A DNA stretch of 64,000 nucleotides from Cerrena zonata (GCA_038087015.1 JASBNA010000004.1:1054001-1118000); one strand, 5' to 3'; positions 10,875 through 24,067 are shown, counted from the stretch's first letter. The notes: generated from the letters alone by a model not told the origin. Numbers and translations: made by a program.

Positions 10875-13800
10875 CTACCGTCCGCCCTTCTTGTCCGTCT
10901 TCCACTCTTTGAATATGCCGTCCAAACTTTTGTGTAAGAGATGCATCGGCAAGAACCGAATGATTTCTCCAACTCGTTCCTCCACCTCTCCTTTCCCACC
11001 ATCGCCGACAGCCTTCTTGGCAAATTCAACAGCAAGACGGAAAATAGCCAAGACGGCCAACGATACGTGTGTTTGTTGGGCAGCATGGGCGGATCCCTGT
11101 GAAAGGGCAGAAAGAAGAGGTCCCGAAACGTTTGGTGGGGTAACACCAGTGTTTTGGGAAACGCTTGCTCGTTCCCCTCGTACGAGTCGCAGAAGAATTT
11201 CTAGGATGTTATCGGTCTCAGACATATGTGTGCGTAAGAAGCGTTGACGTTCCGTGTTGGCACCTGCCCAGGATTCCAGGACCGTCCAGATAGTAGGAGC
11301 CTGTGAACAGAGTGTCAATACTTTAACACGACGTAAACGTGCTCGAACACGTACTGGATCAGGGTCAACAACCTCGATCTTCTTTTCCCAGCCATCAGAA
11401 GCTGCATCACCAGCCACCCAGAATCGCCCACCAAACATACTCCTCAGCCATTCCTGCACATCACCTGTCCTCACCCATTTGGGTTCTGACAGAGGTCGAT
11501 CCTTATCTAGATAGCCGACAAGGGTCGTCTTCATGGGAAGCGAAGCCGTGATGAACGGAGGCACCGTGACGTCATTGAGGTTCGGGCTGGAGATATCTAG
11601 CGGAGTGTATGATGAGGATCCGTCACAGAAAGCCTCAACCTAAGGAGTTCATTAGTTGTATGCGACGACGAGTGAAAATCAATATACTGACCATGATACC
11701 TCTAATTGAAGTTTCAGATCTTGTCACTGATAACTGCATTTCGACACGACCATCACTACGTCGGACTAGTAGTTTCTCAACAATGTCGGCATCGATGACC
11801 ATGCGCCGGGTTCCGGCTGCGTACGAAATAGAGAGACGATTGGCGGAGGGCACTTTGGAGTCGGCTTTCGCGGCGGTAGCTGCAGTAGATGTTGAGGCTA
11901 TCGGAAGTTCGGGCAAATCGTTTTGGGTTTGAGTAGGTGAAAGATCAGCCGGTTGCGTAGCTTCTTCAGGAGCTGCATCGGCAGGTGGACTACCTTCGAT
12001 AACAGTAGAGGCGTAAGGAGAAGTATCTTCTTGCCCATTGGTATCGGGAATGGTCGCTATAGAATCGTTTGCCTGCAATGGCTTTGTCTTGATGGTAACC
12101 TGTGATGCATTCAGATTATCAGGGTCAGTACTCTCGTCTTCAGTAGATTGTGTTTGGGGCATGTCAGGATCAGCAGTCACTTCAGAATCGACAGCATGTG
12201 CTGCTGCATCAGCTGCATTAGGAGACGTATCATTGAATTCATGCGCGGAATGAGAGGAACTATGGGCCGCACTCTCTGAAGGCTCAGAATGAGCATCGGC
12301 TTTGAGCATCGTTTCCACCGATTCAGATTCAACATAATCGGAGGCGCCGTTCGTACCGTTCGGCGAGGGCATTTCGGTAGTTTGATGAGGGTGCCCATTG
12401 GGATTTATGGGTGCATGTGAGCCACCCTCATGGGGACCGTTCTCGAGATGAGAATGGTCCTCGATCGAGCCCATAGTCACATCATCGTGAAGCTCATACC
12501 CATCGCCATCAACTACAAAACAGAGCAGAAACGAATATTAGCGGCGCGGACTGTTATGTCAAAACAACATTCTTATGTCCGCCGTAATTGTCACATGTAT
12601 GGAGAGGACTGAAAGCTTACCATAGTCCTCGCCAGTGGCGTCAGCATCGTCCCCATGAGGCTCGTCAAGTTCAGTAGCTTGAGAATAAGCTGCTTCACCA
12701 CCCTCGGTATCGTCGTTGCCAATAGCGGCCATCAACCAATCACCCTCGCTCGTCGTTTCAGCGACGCTAGGCGCAACGCTGTCACGCCCAACAACAGTCT
12801 CCGTGCCTTCATGATCAACACTCTGAGTAGAACTCATGGTGTCGTGATCCATGCCAGGAGGAGGAGGGGGAGGTCCTCGACCATCCTCAAGATCCCCATC
12901 ATCGTCATCAATCTTCTTACGTTTGCCTTTGCGAACACTAGAATCTGAAGGAATGACGAGAGATGACTGTGGTGAGATAGTGTGCACGTCGTCAGCAGAC
13001 ACCGGGGTATGGAAATAAATACGAATGCGAGATGGAGGAGGGGGCATCGCAGCCATAGTGGGCTCGGCTTTGATAGGCTCTGCTGAAGGCTCAGCAGGCT
13101 GAGTCGCTACTTCGGAGGAGCCAGAAGTACCAGGCTTTTGCTCAGAGCCCTCCTCGCTACCACCAGATTTTTCACCATCTGTATGCTCCTTCTTCACATC
13201 CTCTAGGGATGTGTTAGGGATGATACCCCAGCTCCAATCAAGATCCCGAAGCTCCAAGCCAATGATCTTGAAATCTGTCAGAGTCCGCCGATTCTCCTCT
13301 CTCTTACCAACTGGTGCGCTGGCTGATGAAGTAGCGTCCTTTGGACCATGAGGAACACCTGTATCCTGCTTGCGGCCGCCATGATGGAAACCATGACTGC
13401 GACCTCTGAACGAAGCATTTCCACCACCAGAGTAGCCCTGGCCATGCTGTTGCTGTTGCTGCTGCTGTTGTGGTTGACCATGAGGTCCGCCGGAGTTGAA
13501 TGAACTACCTCCACCACCGCCACCCCTTCGATTATCACGGTTTCCAAAACCGCGATGAGAACTATGACCTCTGAAGCTACCTCCAGCTTGGCTAGGGCCT
13601 CGATTACCCATGTTGTTGAAACCACCACCACGACCCCTATTCACACCTCGATTCATCCCCATCGAACTACCCCGTCCTCGCCCACCCATAGGGTTTCCAC
13701 CACGACCACCTCCGAAACCTCCTCGAGAGTTTCCAAGAGGGATTTGGTTAGAACCGGGACCACCGCCACGACCACCACTAGGTCCTTGCGGGAAAGCACC

Positions 13801-14508
13801 AGGACCGACTCCTACGCCGCCGCCAATGGCACCGGAGTGACCGGGTTGTGTTGGGGGAGCTGACTGGAGCTGCGATTGCGACTGGGTGGGGCCGAAACGT
13901 TGTCGCTTAGCAGGAGGTAGATGCTGAGATTGCTGTTGGTGAAGATTCTGGTTACGATTATGTTGTTGACGATTGCTCTGTTGTTGCGGTTGATGTTGTT
14001 GTTGAGGAGGAGGATAGAACTGCTGTTGAGGCTGTTGAAATGTTGGAGGAGCTTGTACTACAGGAGGTTGATATTGAGGTTGATGAGGAACTTGTTGAGG
14101 TGCGGCCTGTGGGATGTAAGGTTGCTGATACGCAACAGTCTGTGGTTGATACGGATTATATGTTGCTTGAGGCGGAGGAGGCGGAGGAGGCTGAGCTACA
14201 GGAGGAGGAGGCTGATATTGTTGAGCCTGCCTCTGCTGTTGTTGCTGTTGCCAGTTTTGTTGACCGGGACCATAGCCATAGTTTGCATATAAAGCAGATT
14301 GTTCGGGCGTCGGCCGAGTGGCAGCAGCTTGCGCTGGCTGAGCGGCGGCCCATTGAGGATTATACGCACCAGGTTGCTGAGCTGCAGCTGCAGCCCAGTA
14401 GGTATTATAATCAGGTTGTGCAGGCTGAGGTGGGGGAGGGCCAGGTGGCAAGGGCGGCTGCTGAGGGGTATATGACGGAGGAGGTACAGCGAAAGGGTTT
14501 TTATGCAT
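10875..14508 (-). CDS. Large RGG-box and Gln/Pro-rich protein, unknown function
   Basis: Three exons (14508-12621, 12512-11692, 11639-10875) join in frame to 1157 residues. Residues 1 to about 230 are Pro/Gln/Ala-rich with Tyr repeats, like prion-like or activation-type disordered regions. Residues about 230-390 are Gly/Arg-rich with many RGG and GRG motifs plus a Gln run, typical of RNA-binding and condensate-forming proteins. Two short conserved-looking motifs follow: TDFKIIGLELRDLDWSWG near 407 and SRIRIYFHTPVSADD near 493. An acidic region comes next. A structured C-terminal domain of about 230 residues begins near PPFITASLPMKTTLVGYL (about residue 928) and ends with LLHKSLDGIFKEWKTDKK. 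I do not recognise the family. RNA binding is inferred from composition only; no RRM or KH domain is visible. Upstream initiation cannot be excluded. Confidence 0.8.
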
Positions 14509-15437
14509 TGTGTCGTCAAGTCTATGCCGATTACCAGGAATCTAGAGTAGGTTCAACAGACAGAAAACTTAGAAAAACCGGATTGTCAGCGTAAGAGACG
14601 ATGGAGGTTTTAAGCGAAAGCGGATGAGATGAAAGACAGGCCTTGAGCAGGACTCATTTTCAAGAGGCGCTCAAATTTCACCACCATCTTTGTCTCCTAT
14701 CCTGACTCCGATACCGAGAACTCACGCTTTTCTTTCACTCCCAAACAACTGTTACTATGCCATTGTTATCCTTGTTATTTTTTGTGATCATCCACAATGC
14801 ATAGAAAGGCAAAACTCAATGTTGATGCAACGTTGATGCCGAACAACTATTTTCGTGGTTGCTAACACCGATTCGGATCCATTTCTACATAACACGGTGG
14901 GAATCCAAGATATATAGAACTACTTTAGAAGATGCTAGGAAGCGAAACCTTTTCATTGTCAACGTATATGTGAATAGCTGCAGAAGCGACACATGTTTTC
15001 GGCGTGGTCGTGACGCCCGCTGGCTGACTCGATTGTATTGTTCAGATAACTTTTTATTTTGGTGGGTTATCGTACGCAAGAAGATATACTTATATATAAC
15101 AATAGGCATCGTGACCTACTAAGTACTTTCGCAGCCCTCGTATCTTCGAAATATTGGAAGAGTTGATTGGAACCTCTTGTTTGTTTGTGTTAGGCTCGCA
15201 GGCTCTTGCCTTATATGTGCATTTTACGAAAGTCTACTGAGTTTACCCGAGGTGTTCAGGTAGGCTGATGCTTATGGCGAGCTATTGCGGGCTGAGCCAA
15301 TTATCAAAACGAGTGATTATACTAATACAACTGAATGGGGAGTGCTTGATAAATACATCATGATGTGCTGATTATACGGGCCATGCGATACCATTTTGAA
15401 AGTCCAACAAGATTCTGTGAAGAACTTGAAAGGACTA
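14509..15437. other. Intergenic, no supported gene
   Basis: This 929-base gap lies between the start of the RGG protein and the end of the mitochondrial helical protein, both on the minus strand. The first 250 bases or so should contain the promoter and leader of the RGG gene. The remainder is AT-richer than its neighbours and holds only short open frames without splice context. Confidence 0.5.
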
Positions 15438-16992
15438 CTAAGACTTATCCTTTCCGTCTTCTTTCGTCTCCTCTGCAATCTTTTTTGCTTTCTGCGCCTT
15501 ATCCTGTAGCACTTTGAAGATTTCGTCGTACGTTTCCTTCGCTAGCTTCTTAGCGTCTTCACCGTGTTTTTGCGAAAGTTCAGTAAAAGTCTTGAGATCC
15601 GGAATTTTGTCAAGAGCCTGCGACGATCATTGAGGTCAGTGGAACCGTAGATAAAATGGTTTGATTTTCGAGAAAAAACAAACCTCTTCACCACCGGGGA
15701 CACTCTTTACCCATTGCTGCAAACTCTCCCAGGTGTTGGTGTCAGAACTCTCGGCCGATTTATCCGCCTCGTCCACCCTCTTCATAATGTATGCTTTCAG
15801 ATCCTCTACTTTCTTCTTGTCCTTCGAAAACCCATCTTTACCAGCGCCTTCCGCAACATCCTTTATTTTGGAGAACAGCTCCTCCACCTCGTGCTTGGAT
15901 CGGCCCAATGAAGACGCGCCGGCTTTGATGAACTTAGAAGCATTCTTGGAAAGCAGCTCCTTGATTTCGGGGAGTTTCTCGAGGTTTGGTGCAGCGTGTT
16001 GAACAGCTTTCTCCCAAGCCTGTTGAGAGGACTTCTGGGCGAGGTCGCGAAGTTGACCGGATTTCTCTTGGACTAAGGACTGTGCTTTATTGATAGCTTC
16101 GGAGGTGAGACCCTTGGATAGGATGTCCTTGATCTAACGGTGAAAGTTAGTCATACTCACGGTAAGTTGCAAAGTTTGTGGGAGAAGAGTGAAGACGAAC
16201 CTGTTGTGTAGTCTCGTCAAAGAGTTTCTTCGCTTCTGGACCACTATTTTCTGCGAGCTCTTTCAACTCATAATACCGCGACCCGAGTACTTGAGCAATT
16301 TGCGGGTTCTTTTTCTCAAACTTACCCCACGCGTCCTTGCCCGCCTTCTTGGCGATTTCGTTCAACTCTCCAGTACGCCGGCGAATTATCTCCAGAACCT
16401 TCATACCAGTCTGAATGTCGGCACCGCTCCTGTCGTCTTTAAGTATCTCCTGAAGTTCTTTGTACATGTCGTTCATGAGGTTGGACACCTCCTCGCCATG
16501 TGTTTCATGAAGTTCGTCCAGAGAGTCGAGAGTAGCATCGACGTATGAGGTAGCCCCAGGAATGAATGAGAGCTGTGAATGGGCGATTTTGCGAAGGAAC
16601 TCGATGGCTTCGTTAGAGTTCTTGGGGGCATTCTCCTTGATAGTCTCCTTAGCTCGCGTGAAGTACTGGTGCGCCGACCTAGCAGAGTCTACTGCTTTCT
16701 TAGCACCGGAGAAGTGATAGTAGGTATAGACTTTTGATAAAGCACATCATTGGTATGATTGACTTCTGTCATAGGATTTCGAATACTTACTTCCGCCAAG
16801 CACACAGGCTCCACCCGCAAGACCGGCAACTAGGTGTGTCCCAACAGAGCGTTGGGAGCTGCCAGAAGCTGAGGATTGAAACCGTCTCCTAATCCTCGCA
16901 CCCGCCACCTGGCGTGCAGCAGGACGGCTATTCAGGCTAGCACCTGTAGCACGTGTTGAACGAAGAGTCGATGTCCTAACAACTGAAAACAT
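15438..16992 (-). CDS. Mitochondrial-targeted helical repeat protein
   Basis: Four exons (16992-16791, 16730-16201, 16133-15684, 15617-15438) join in frame to 453 residues. The N-terminus (MFSVVRTSTLRSTRATGASL, followed by an RRRF-type basic stretch) is rich in Arg/Ser and lacks acids, a strong matrix-targeting presequence. A Gly-rich hydrophobic segment follows at about residues 54-75 (GLAGGACVLGG then IYTYYHFSG), suggesting a single inner-membrane anchor. The rest is Lys/Glu/Ala/Gln-rich and predicted to be amphipathic helices with repeated elements such as KAGKDAW, AKKLFDET, KHGEDAKKLA and DKAQKAKKIAEE. It resembles apolipoprotein-like or LEA-like helical proteins in composition, but I do not recognise a named family. 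A structural role at the inner membrane is inference. Confidence 0.82.
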
Positions 16993-19900
16993 GTTTCAAT
17001 GTGAGATATTTGTTTAAACACGAGGAACGAGATGTATGTTTGAGTGAGGATGAGAGGAGGTAAGTAACCTACACGATGTGACACCGAGCTATACGATGCA
17101 CGTCTCAGAACTCTTGAATGTTGAATTCGGAGTTTGAGAAGCGTCATGGCTGGTGCGCCGAGCGCGAACGTCATACACCGTACCGCGTCCTACGTCACGG
17201 CACCTTCAAGTCGCCCACGTGCTTGATCGTCGATCTTCACGATCATTGTGGTCCACAGTTTGCTCAAGTTCGCTACTCGATTACGAGCACCGAGCACCAT
17301 GGAGCACCATGGCGCACCGAACCAGGGTATCAAACTATAGTTGCTGCTGCAAACTTCGTAACAGTATACGCTTTGCGACTAATTCACTGAATAACTTGAG
17401 TAGTGAATAAGAAGATCAGTCAGCGAAGAACATGATCATAATCCCAGAGAGAACGACGTAAAGGAAAGGAACATAAAATCCTCTGAGCGGCAGCTTTATA
17501 AATACTATCGTAAATATGAGTACGGTATCCGCAATGACATCAATCGATATGTTTACAAATATTATTATTCATCACGTTACATCACCCAATCACTAACAGA
17601 AGTGTTGTCATAGTGGACGGTAGTATTCGAACCGGATGGAAAATGCCGTCAAAAAATATGTACATATGCCATATTCCCTGAAGACATATGGAGCTCAGTC
17701 TGCGATAGATAGGAGCTGAGATACATACACCGGCGCATTATCGTCGAATTTGAAGCTCGAACGGACGAAGAAGCGAGGTCACTGAGATAGCACATTACTT
17801 TCTGAAACAAAGTTCTGTGGCCCAGAAGGAAAAGTGTTGGTACAAGCACCTGTCCGTTTCCAGCACAAAGGAGTCCATTACACCCTGAATCGAGAACGAA
17901 TGGGTTAATCAGTACAACACCAACTTTCGGCCAACAGCTTGCAGCGTAACTCCCAGATTAAGAAACTCCGGCTTCAGCGGTGGATGAGTGTACCGAAAGC
18001 TACTGAAGGACTACTTATCTGGACTATGTAGATGCAAGATTTGCAGCTGCTCGGATGCAATTCAGTACACCATCAACACCTGTCAACGGTTTCAGATGAA
18101 CTTTAATTACAGCTGGCGATGTCCGAAGTATTCAGTAAAAGTAGGCAATGGACTGCCATATATCCTGAGCCGAGTGTATTCCAGAACGTGTTCTCCTGGA
18201 GGTCCCTACGGCCTAACAGTTGTGGGGCCGTAGATATTCTCGGCTAACGAATCTGGTAATTGGCGACCTTTATACACCGACCGGCGAGATATCTCCGAGT
18301 CCAAGCCAGCTTGGAGGGATACCAAGGGGTCCAGCTTCGATATGAGCTCATACCGGGTTCAGTAGCCTGTTGTGCAATTACCAAATCCCATTAAAGATAG
18401 GTACTTGTGTATTTGGAAGGTACCCGCCCGCGAAGTAGTCCCCCAAGACTGCCCAAGACCGCCGAATGTGAGCGTTCAGTTTCAATGCTGATCAAAAGAG
18501 GGCTGATCCATCTACGGCGTACGGCGTTGTAAGTGGATAGCGTCGAGGGGCCCTTCCAAAGGCGTGTATCACGGCTGCGGCGTAAACGAGAAGCAGCTTA
18601 GGGATGATCTGGAACGCTCTGATATGCTGATCATACAGGGATATACGATCCCTGCTCTGACTCGTGCTCTCGTCTGCTGTTCCAGCGAGAACATTGAGAA
18701 GCAAATCATGACTCTAAATGTCACAAGGTGTAAGTAGTTTACGCAAACTTCTGTCATTTCTTGCATTCTTCAGAGAACCGACATCTTATGGAACCATAAA
18801 GGATAATGTTCGGCGAAGTTGGCAAGACGATTTGTCATTAGAATAACAACAGGTATTGGCGCGTTGCACGGCGGAGAACAGGATGAAGAACACGGAGCTC
18901 CCGATATTGTGACCACGAAGTCCTCGTCAGAATTCCAGCCGTCGGCTTGAGGTAAACGTATATGTCCAAGGGCGGCGCGGACTCTAAATGCGTTTAGTCT
19001 CCTGTCATGAGAGAAGGGTAATCATGGAAGGTTGCACAGGAATCATGAGAGATCGTTCCGACCGTCGGAAGCTACCAAATATCAGTTTAAAGCTCGTTAA
19101 CGTTCCTGATATATGTCAGATGATGACCGCTGTAATGGTAGGCCGACCCGACAGATACGAGCTGTGGCGACATCAGCGGATCCACGATGAGGAAGGTAGA
19201 TGCGAGCTAGATGATTACAGCTAGACACAACTAGAAGAGTCAAATGCAAACTGTCAAAAGTCAAAATTGGATAGATGCATACAGAGAGATAGATAATTGT
19301 ACAGAGTTTGGGGGGCATGATTGAATGCATCAGATCGAGGAACGGTGCCTAATAAAAAAACAAATATGTTAGTGTCTGGAGCTACATTGCGAATACCTTC
19401 CTGAGATGTACGGCTCCAATATATTGCTAGTCCAAAACATAAGCGAATAGCTCAAACAAGTGGAGCACGACTTGGATGGAGGTGATTAACAAGTAGGACC
19501 CCAGCAGACCGATCTTGTCGGCAACTTCAATTTCTGCCCCATATTTGAATTAAGGAATCCTGGGTCGAACGACTACCAGGGAGGGGGGGCTTGCATGGGG
19601 GGCCAGGAGTATGTGTACACTTGCAATGCTGGCGAGCCGTTTATGATCAGTGGTTCGAACGAAACACACGCATAGTGAGATGATCGTTTATTCCCTCGTT
19701 GGATGGTTTCCTTCCTCTGCTTTGAACAGATACTTCTGGAGGAGGATTCAGGTACGAGATTGAGTGTCATTTCGGACGCCTTGAGTGAAGACAATTCGAC
19801 AGGACATGGAGAGTAAGGTGTCCTATATGATAGATTAAACAAACATCATTTACATGAGGAGAGGAAAACACATCTCTTCATCCATCCAGCTCTTTTAGGG

Positions 19901-21128
19901 ATCGGTGATGTCGTTTAGGTTCATTTTGGCAGAAAGGTCGGCATTAGCTAGGACTCCCTGCCTGATACAGAATTGGTATGATTCCCATTCCTGAGAATGT
20001 AATGTTAGCGAGGGATACGGAGCATCAGTCAGATTGTGCAAATGCTGACCGTGGTTCCAATCGAACAAGTTTGTCTTGACTAGCCTTTACAGCCCTTCGG
20101 TGCTCTGACTGACGCAGGAACGATGAGATGTATGAGGCTGGTCAAAATTCAGTGTAGAGGCACCGGGGCCATAAGCTAGCGAAGGGAATGAAAGTTCCTC
20201 GGCGAGGGAATCTACCATGTAAATCAGTGGCCTCTTTTTGAACTTGAATGCAACAAAGCGTTGAAGCCATCACAAAGATGTAGTAGACATCGAAATCTTC
20301 GGGTGATCACAGACCTATCTAGTATCATCAGTGATAATCCCAAATCGAGAAACTGTCGATGCCATGAAAAAAGCGGTATGGTCGCGGGGTGAGATGGCAT
20401 AGGCATAGAAGGCGGATTAGGCAGCACAGTCTGATATACTCACCTCCAACAGAGGCCTAATTGCCTACTCCTCGACATATAGGCTCGACAAATTAGGCTT
20501 GGGTGAGAAATATCGATCCCGCTAGATAGCTGTGGGTCGTAAACTTGAATCCACAGGTTCGGGTAGTGGGCAGCACGACCAGTTTGTATCATTGCTATCC
20601 TCCTGATAATAAGATTTAGAACGCAAGCGAGATCGAGATGATACTCGATTTCAGTGGCTTTACGACATGAGCGAGTCGCGACCCGGAGTTGTCTTCTCGT
20701 TCAGCTTCTACAAATGCACCATGAATGGTTTCGAATGGCTCCAACCGGTTGACCAGCCCGGGGGGGCTCACGGCATGCTTGTGACGGTACAAGTACCGCG
20801 ATAGATTGCGCTGTCCGTGTTACTGCTTAGTCGACGGATGTGGTATTAGACTACCGTGGACCTGTTGTAGCTGTAAACAATATGGGGTTAGCAGTCTCGA
20901 GCTCCGAGCACCACCCCACAGTGGGGCTGAATCCAAGACCAATACTCTCAAGCTCAAGGTCGTAAATTCAAATTCAAATCGCGGAGTGAAGCTATACCCA
21001 TATTTGGAAATACCTGTGCTGAGTCATATGTCGGAAAAGTCGAACATACTGATCTTGGACACAAAGAAAGACCAGGGAGACATTGAGGCGCGAAAACAGC
21101 AAAGGTTCATTTCTTTCGACGATTCTCC
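16993..21128. other. Gene-poor 4.1-kb interval
   Basis: No gene model with consistent splice sites could be built. Open frames are below 140 codons and none shows a known motif. I saw no obvious terminal repeats, transposase or reverse-transcriptase remnants by eye. The last 300 bases must contain the ESA1 promoter and leader; an open frame of 134 codons (20806-21210) overlaps the ESA1 start in another frame and looks spurious. A minor direct repeat of GAGCACC units lies near 17281-17315. Confidence 0.45.
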
Positions 21129-22974
21129 ATGGCACCTCATACACCAAAAGACGAGGGTCAGCAGGAGCCTGCTCCCGTATCGAGAGGAGGCACTTACCAC
21201 CTCCAGGTGAGTCGTCGGGCTGGTGTCGTTTGGTTGCCACATCACTCAACTGTGTCCGGTTTTCACGCGCTCACAGACAATATCCGTAGGTTGTAAAGTC
21301 TTCGCGAGACGTCCTGGCCCAGATGGGCAGGAAGAGGAACGTCTAGCGGAAGTCTTATCCATACGAGATAGACCTACGAATCCTTATGTCTCGCGACTTC
21401 GAAATGAAGCCAAACCCGACGACCCTCAGAGACCGGAAGATAGGTTGGAATTCTTCGTACATTGGGACCAATTCAACAAACGTTTGGATGACTGGATTCC
21501 TGGGTCGCGAATACTACTCAACCGGGACATGGAATGGCCCCGTCCAAAGGCCCCTCCATCAACCAAGAAAGCGACTCAGAAAGCGCCTGGCAAACTAAAC
21601 AAATCCAAATCCTTGTTAAAGAAGGCTGCTACTGCCAATGCACTTAATGCAATCAAAGCCGACGTTGGTAGTCCTGGACCGTCTTCCTTATTCGATGACC
21701 GAGTCAGTGCCACACCGCCTCCAAGTTTGAAGCGGAAAGCACCCGACGATGAAGCAGAGGACGACGAGGACCTGGATGCAGATGCAGATGGGGATATGGA
21801 TATAGATGATGAAGAAGGCGAAGTGCTTGACCTAGATGGCGGCCGGTCCCCAGCCCCTCCTCCACCCGTGTCTGCCTTCAGTAAAGAGCAGGAAATCGAG
21901 AAGCTACGAACGTCAGGGTCTATGACCCAATCTATTTCAGAAATTGCCCGCGTGAAGAATCTGAACCGCCTTCAGATCGGCAAACACGAAGTAGATGCGT
22001 GGTACTTCAGCCCGTATCCACAAGAATATGCACACCTTCCTGTGTTGTATATTTGTGAATTCTGTCTCTCGTATTTCGGATCTCCGTTCATGCTTTCCCG
22101 TCACCGTAAGCGGTGCAACCTCTTGCACCCTCCCGGAAACGAGATATACCGTCACGAAGACCTCTCTTTCTTTGAACTCGACGGCAAGCGACAGCTGACA
22201 TGGTGCCGAAACCTCAGCATGCTGTCGAAATGCTTCCTTGATCAGTACGTCTATATTGATCCCGAACGCCTAGGAGAGGTTGAGCTAACTCGACGTTTAG
22301 TAAGACACTCTACTACGATGTCACCCCCTTCATGTACTATGTCATGGTTCGTGTCCCCATTTCTGCTACCCACCCAGGTACCATCTGACTTGCTTGATCT
22401 CCAGTGCCAACGGGACTCCACTGGGTGCCATATCATTGGATACTTCTCGAAAGAGAAGGAGTCGGCGGACAACTACAATGTTGCCTGTATCCTCACCTTA
22501 CCCCAACATCAACGGCATGGTTATGGAAAACTCCTTATTGAATTCTCATACGAGTTAAGTAAGAAAGAAGGCAAGCTCGGCAGTCCAGAGAAACCTCTCA
22601 GTGATCTGGGTTTATTGGGTTACCGGGCCTATTGGGCTCAGACTATTATCGAGCTCTTGCTCAATACAAACGATGATGTTAGTATCGACGATATCGCTCA
22701 AAGGACATCTATAACACACGCCGACGTTATGAATACGTGAGTCTAGCTTTTCCTATCTAGATTAACTACAACGCGGGTATCTGATAACTCTCACAGATGC
22801 ACCACGTTACAACTATTCAAACACTACAAAGGCCAACACGTGATATCACTACCTGAGAGTCTTCAAGAAAGGCACAAGAAGACTCTCGAGAAACGGAGAC
22901 GAAAGATACACCCAGAGTGTCTGCAATGGAAACCGCCCACGTTCACCAGGGACCAGCTCAGATTTGGATGGTAA
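21129..22974 (+). CDS. ESA1: MYST-family histone acetyltransferase (ESA1/KAT5)
   Basis: This is the catalytic subunit of the NuA4 complex, which acetylates histones H4 and H2A in the nucleus and is essential in yeast. Five exons (21129-21206, 21277-22244, 22301-22346, 22405-22736, 22797-22974) join in frame to 533 residues. A Tudor-knot/chromo domain is at about residues 27-100 (VGCKVFARR, EFFVHWDQFNKRLDDWI). A Pro/Lys/acid-rich linker follows. The MYST core has the C2HC zinc finger (YICEFCLSYFGSPFMLSRH, then RC), the DHKTLYYDV autoacetylated-lysine motif, the catalytic Cys region, the acetyl-CoA loop QRHGYGKLL, and the catalytic Glu in SPEKPLSDLG. The start ATG precedes APHTPK and gives a short first exon spliced in phase 0. 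Introns 2 and 3 lie exactly around the catalytic lysine motif. Confidence 0.95.
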
Positions 22975-23170
22975 TTTTCTCATGGATCTCTGTTTGCCTC
23001 GGTTGCGTGTACGACGGTGAATGCTTTTTTATTTTGTCGATCTTGTTTTCGTTCCTGTTCTATTCAAATCCCGTTTGTACCTTGGTGTATTCTTAGCTTG
23101 TAGAAATAACGCTTCCACTTACGTCCGGTTCCGGACCTAGTCCCCGTTTGTATCCAAAATAAATCTCATA

Positions 23171-24067
23171 TCACTCTGAGCCTTCTAAACCTCCTGAACC
23201 TTCTATGCCTCTTCCTCTCCTCTGCCGAACTTGCACGCTAGCATCCTCGGCTCCCGAATCCTTATCAAGCATGACAAACGACGAAAGGCTCGCTGTTGAT
23301 ACCGAGGAAAGTTGGGATATCGATTCCCCACGAGCTCTACCCATCATCATCTTCTCTAGCTGCGGGTGAGAGTTATGTGACGCAAGATCACGTCGGGATA
23401 AAGTGGGTGACGGTGGTTGAGAAGGGGCAGGAGAGAATACATCGGTTCCAGCCAGTTTGAGATTGCCTTCGCCCTCGACCGGGTTCTGAAAGTAGGCCGG
23501 AGGTGGATGCCTGGGTATCGATAGGTCGCGTTCCTCGCCCGATGAAGAAGCAGAATCATCCTCGTGGATGCGAATAATAGGTGCTGGTGTCCCTGACAGT
23601 TTGCCGTCTGGCTTTTCGTCCCTTGCATCCTCACTCGTCGCCGCTTTGGTATCGTCGATCACACCGAGTGTGCGAGCGATGACATAGGAGATGACGTCCT
23701 GTATACACCAAAGAAAACACCGAAGATCGTATTAGAAATAGTTCGCCACCATGACTTTCATGAATAGGTATCGACAAGTTACGAAACCATCGGAAGCAAT
23801 GTATACAGAATCAATGGGATTGTAGGGGAAATGAAGTAAATGAACAGATGAACAGATGGAATGATACTTGTCAAAGGGGGAGGAACGATGCGGAAATAAG
23901 AAGCTCACGAGAAGTGTCAAGACCACGAACGGACTGATGCAGAGGAACGCTAGAACACGACAGGTCGAGGCGATGCTCGCGACCCACGACTCTTGTTTAT
24001 ACTTCCACAGATAGTCGACATAGAGCTCCCAAAGGAAATGGGGAGCAGATAGTATGTTGCTCGTCAT
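23171..24067 (-). CDS. Small protein with N-terminal membrane segment
   Basis: Two exons (24067-23909 and 23698-23171) join in frame across a 210-base intron to 228 residues. The N-terminus contains aromatic residues (LWELYVDYLWKYKQESW), followed by a hydrophobic stretch at about residues 30-63 (VLAFLCISPFVVLTLL continuing into DVISYVIARTLG), long enough for one membrane helix or a hairpin. The rest is hydrophilic and Ser/Pro-rich with a PPAY motif (HPPPAYFQNP), the kind of short motif bound by WW-domain ubiquitin ligases such as Rsp5. The gene is tail-to-tail with ESA1, 196 bases away. I do not recognise a family; a role as a small endomembrane adaptor is only inference. Confidence 0.7.

Noticed and set aside
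13555..14594. Plus-strand open frames of 100-184 codons opposite the RGG/Gln-rich gene
   Set aside because: They are antisense readings of repetitive Gln, Pro and Gly codons (Leu/Arg- and Glu/Val-rich) and overlap a well-supported gene.
17600..17640. tRNA B-box-like sequence on the minus strand
   Set aside because: The GGTTCGAATAC match is imperfect and there is no A box, acceptor stem or cloverleaf around it.
20806..21210. Plus-strand open frame of 134 codons before ESA1
   Set aside because: It overlaps the ESA1 first exon in a different frame and has no motif; the ESA1 start is better supported.
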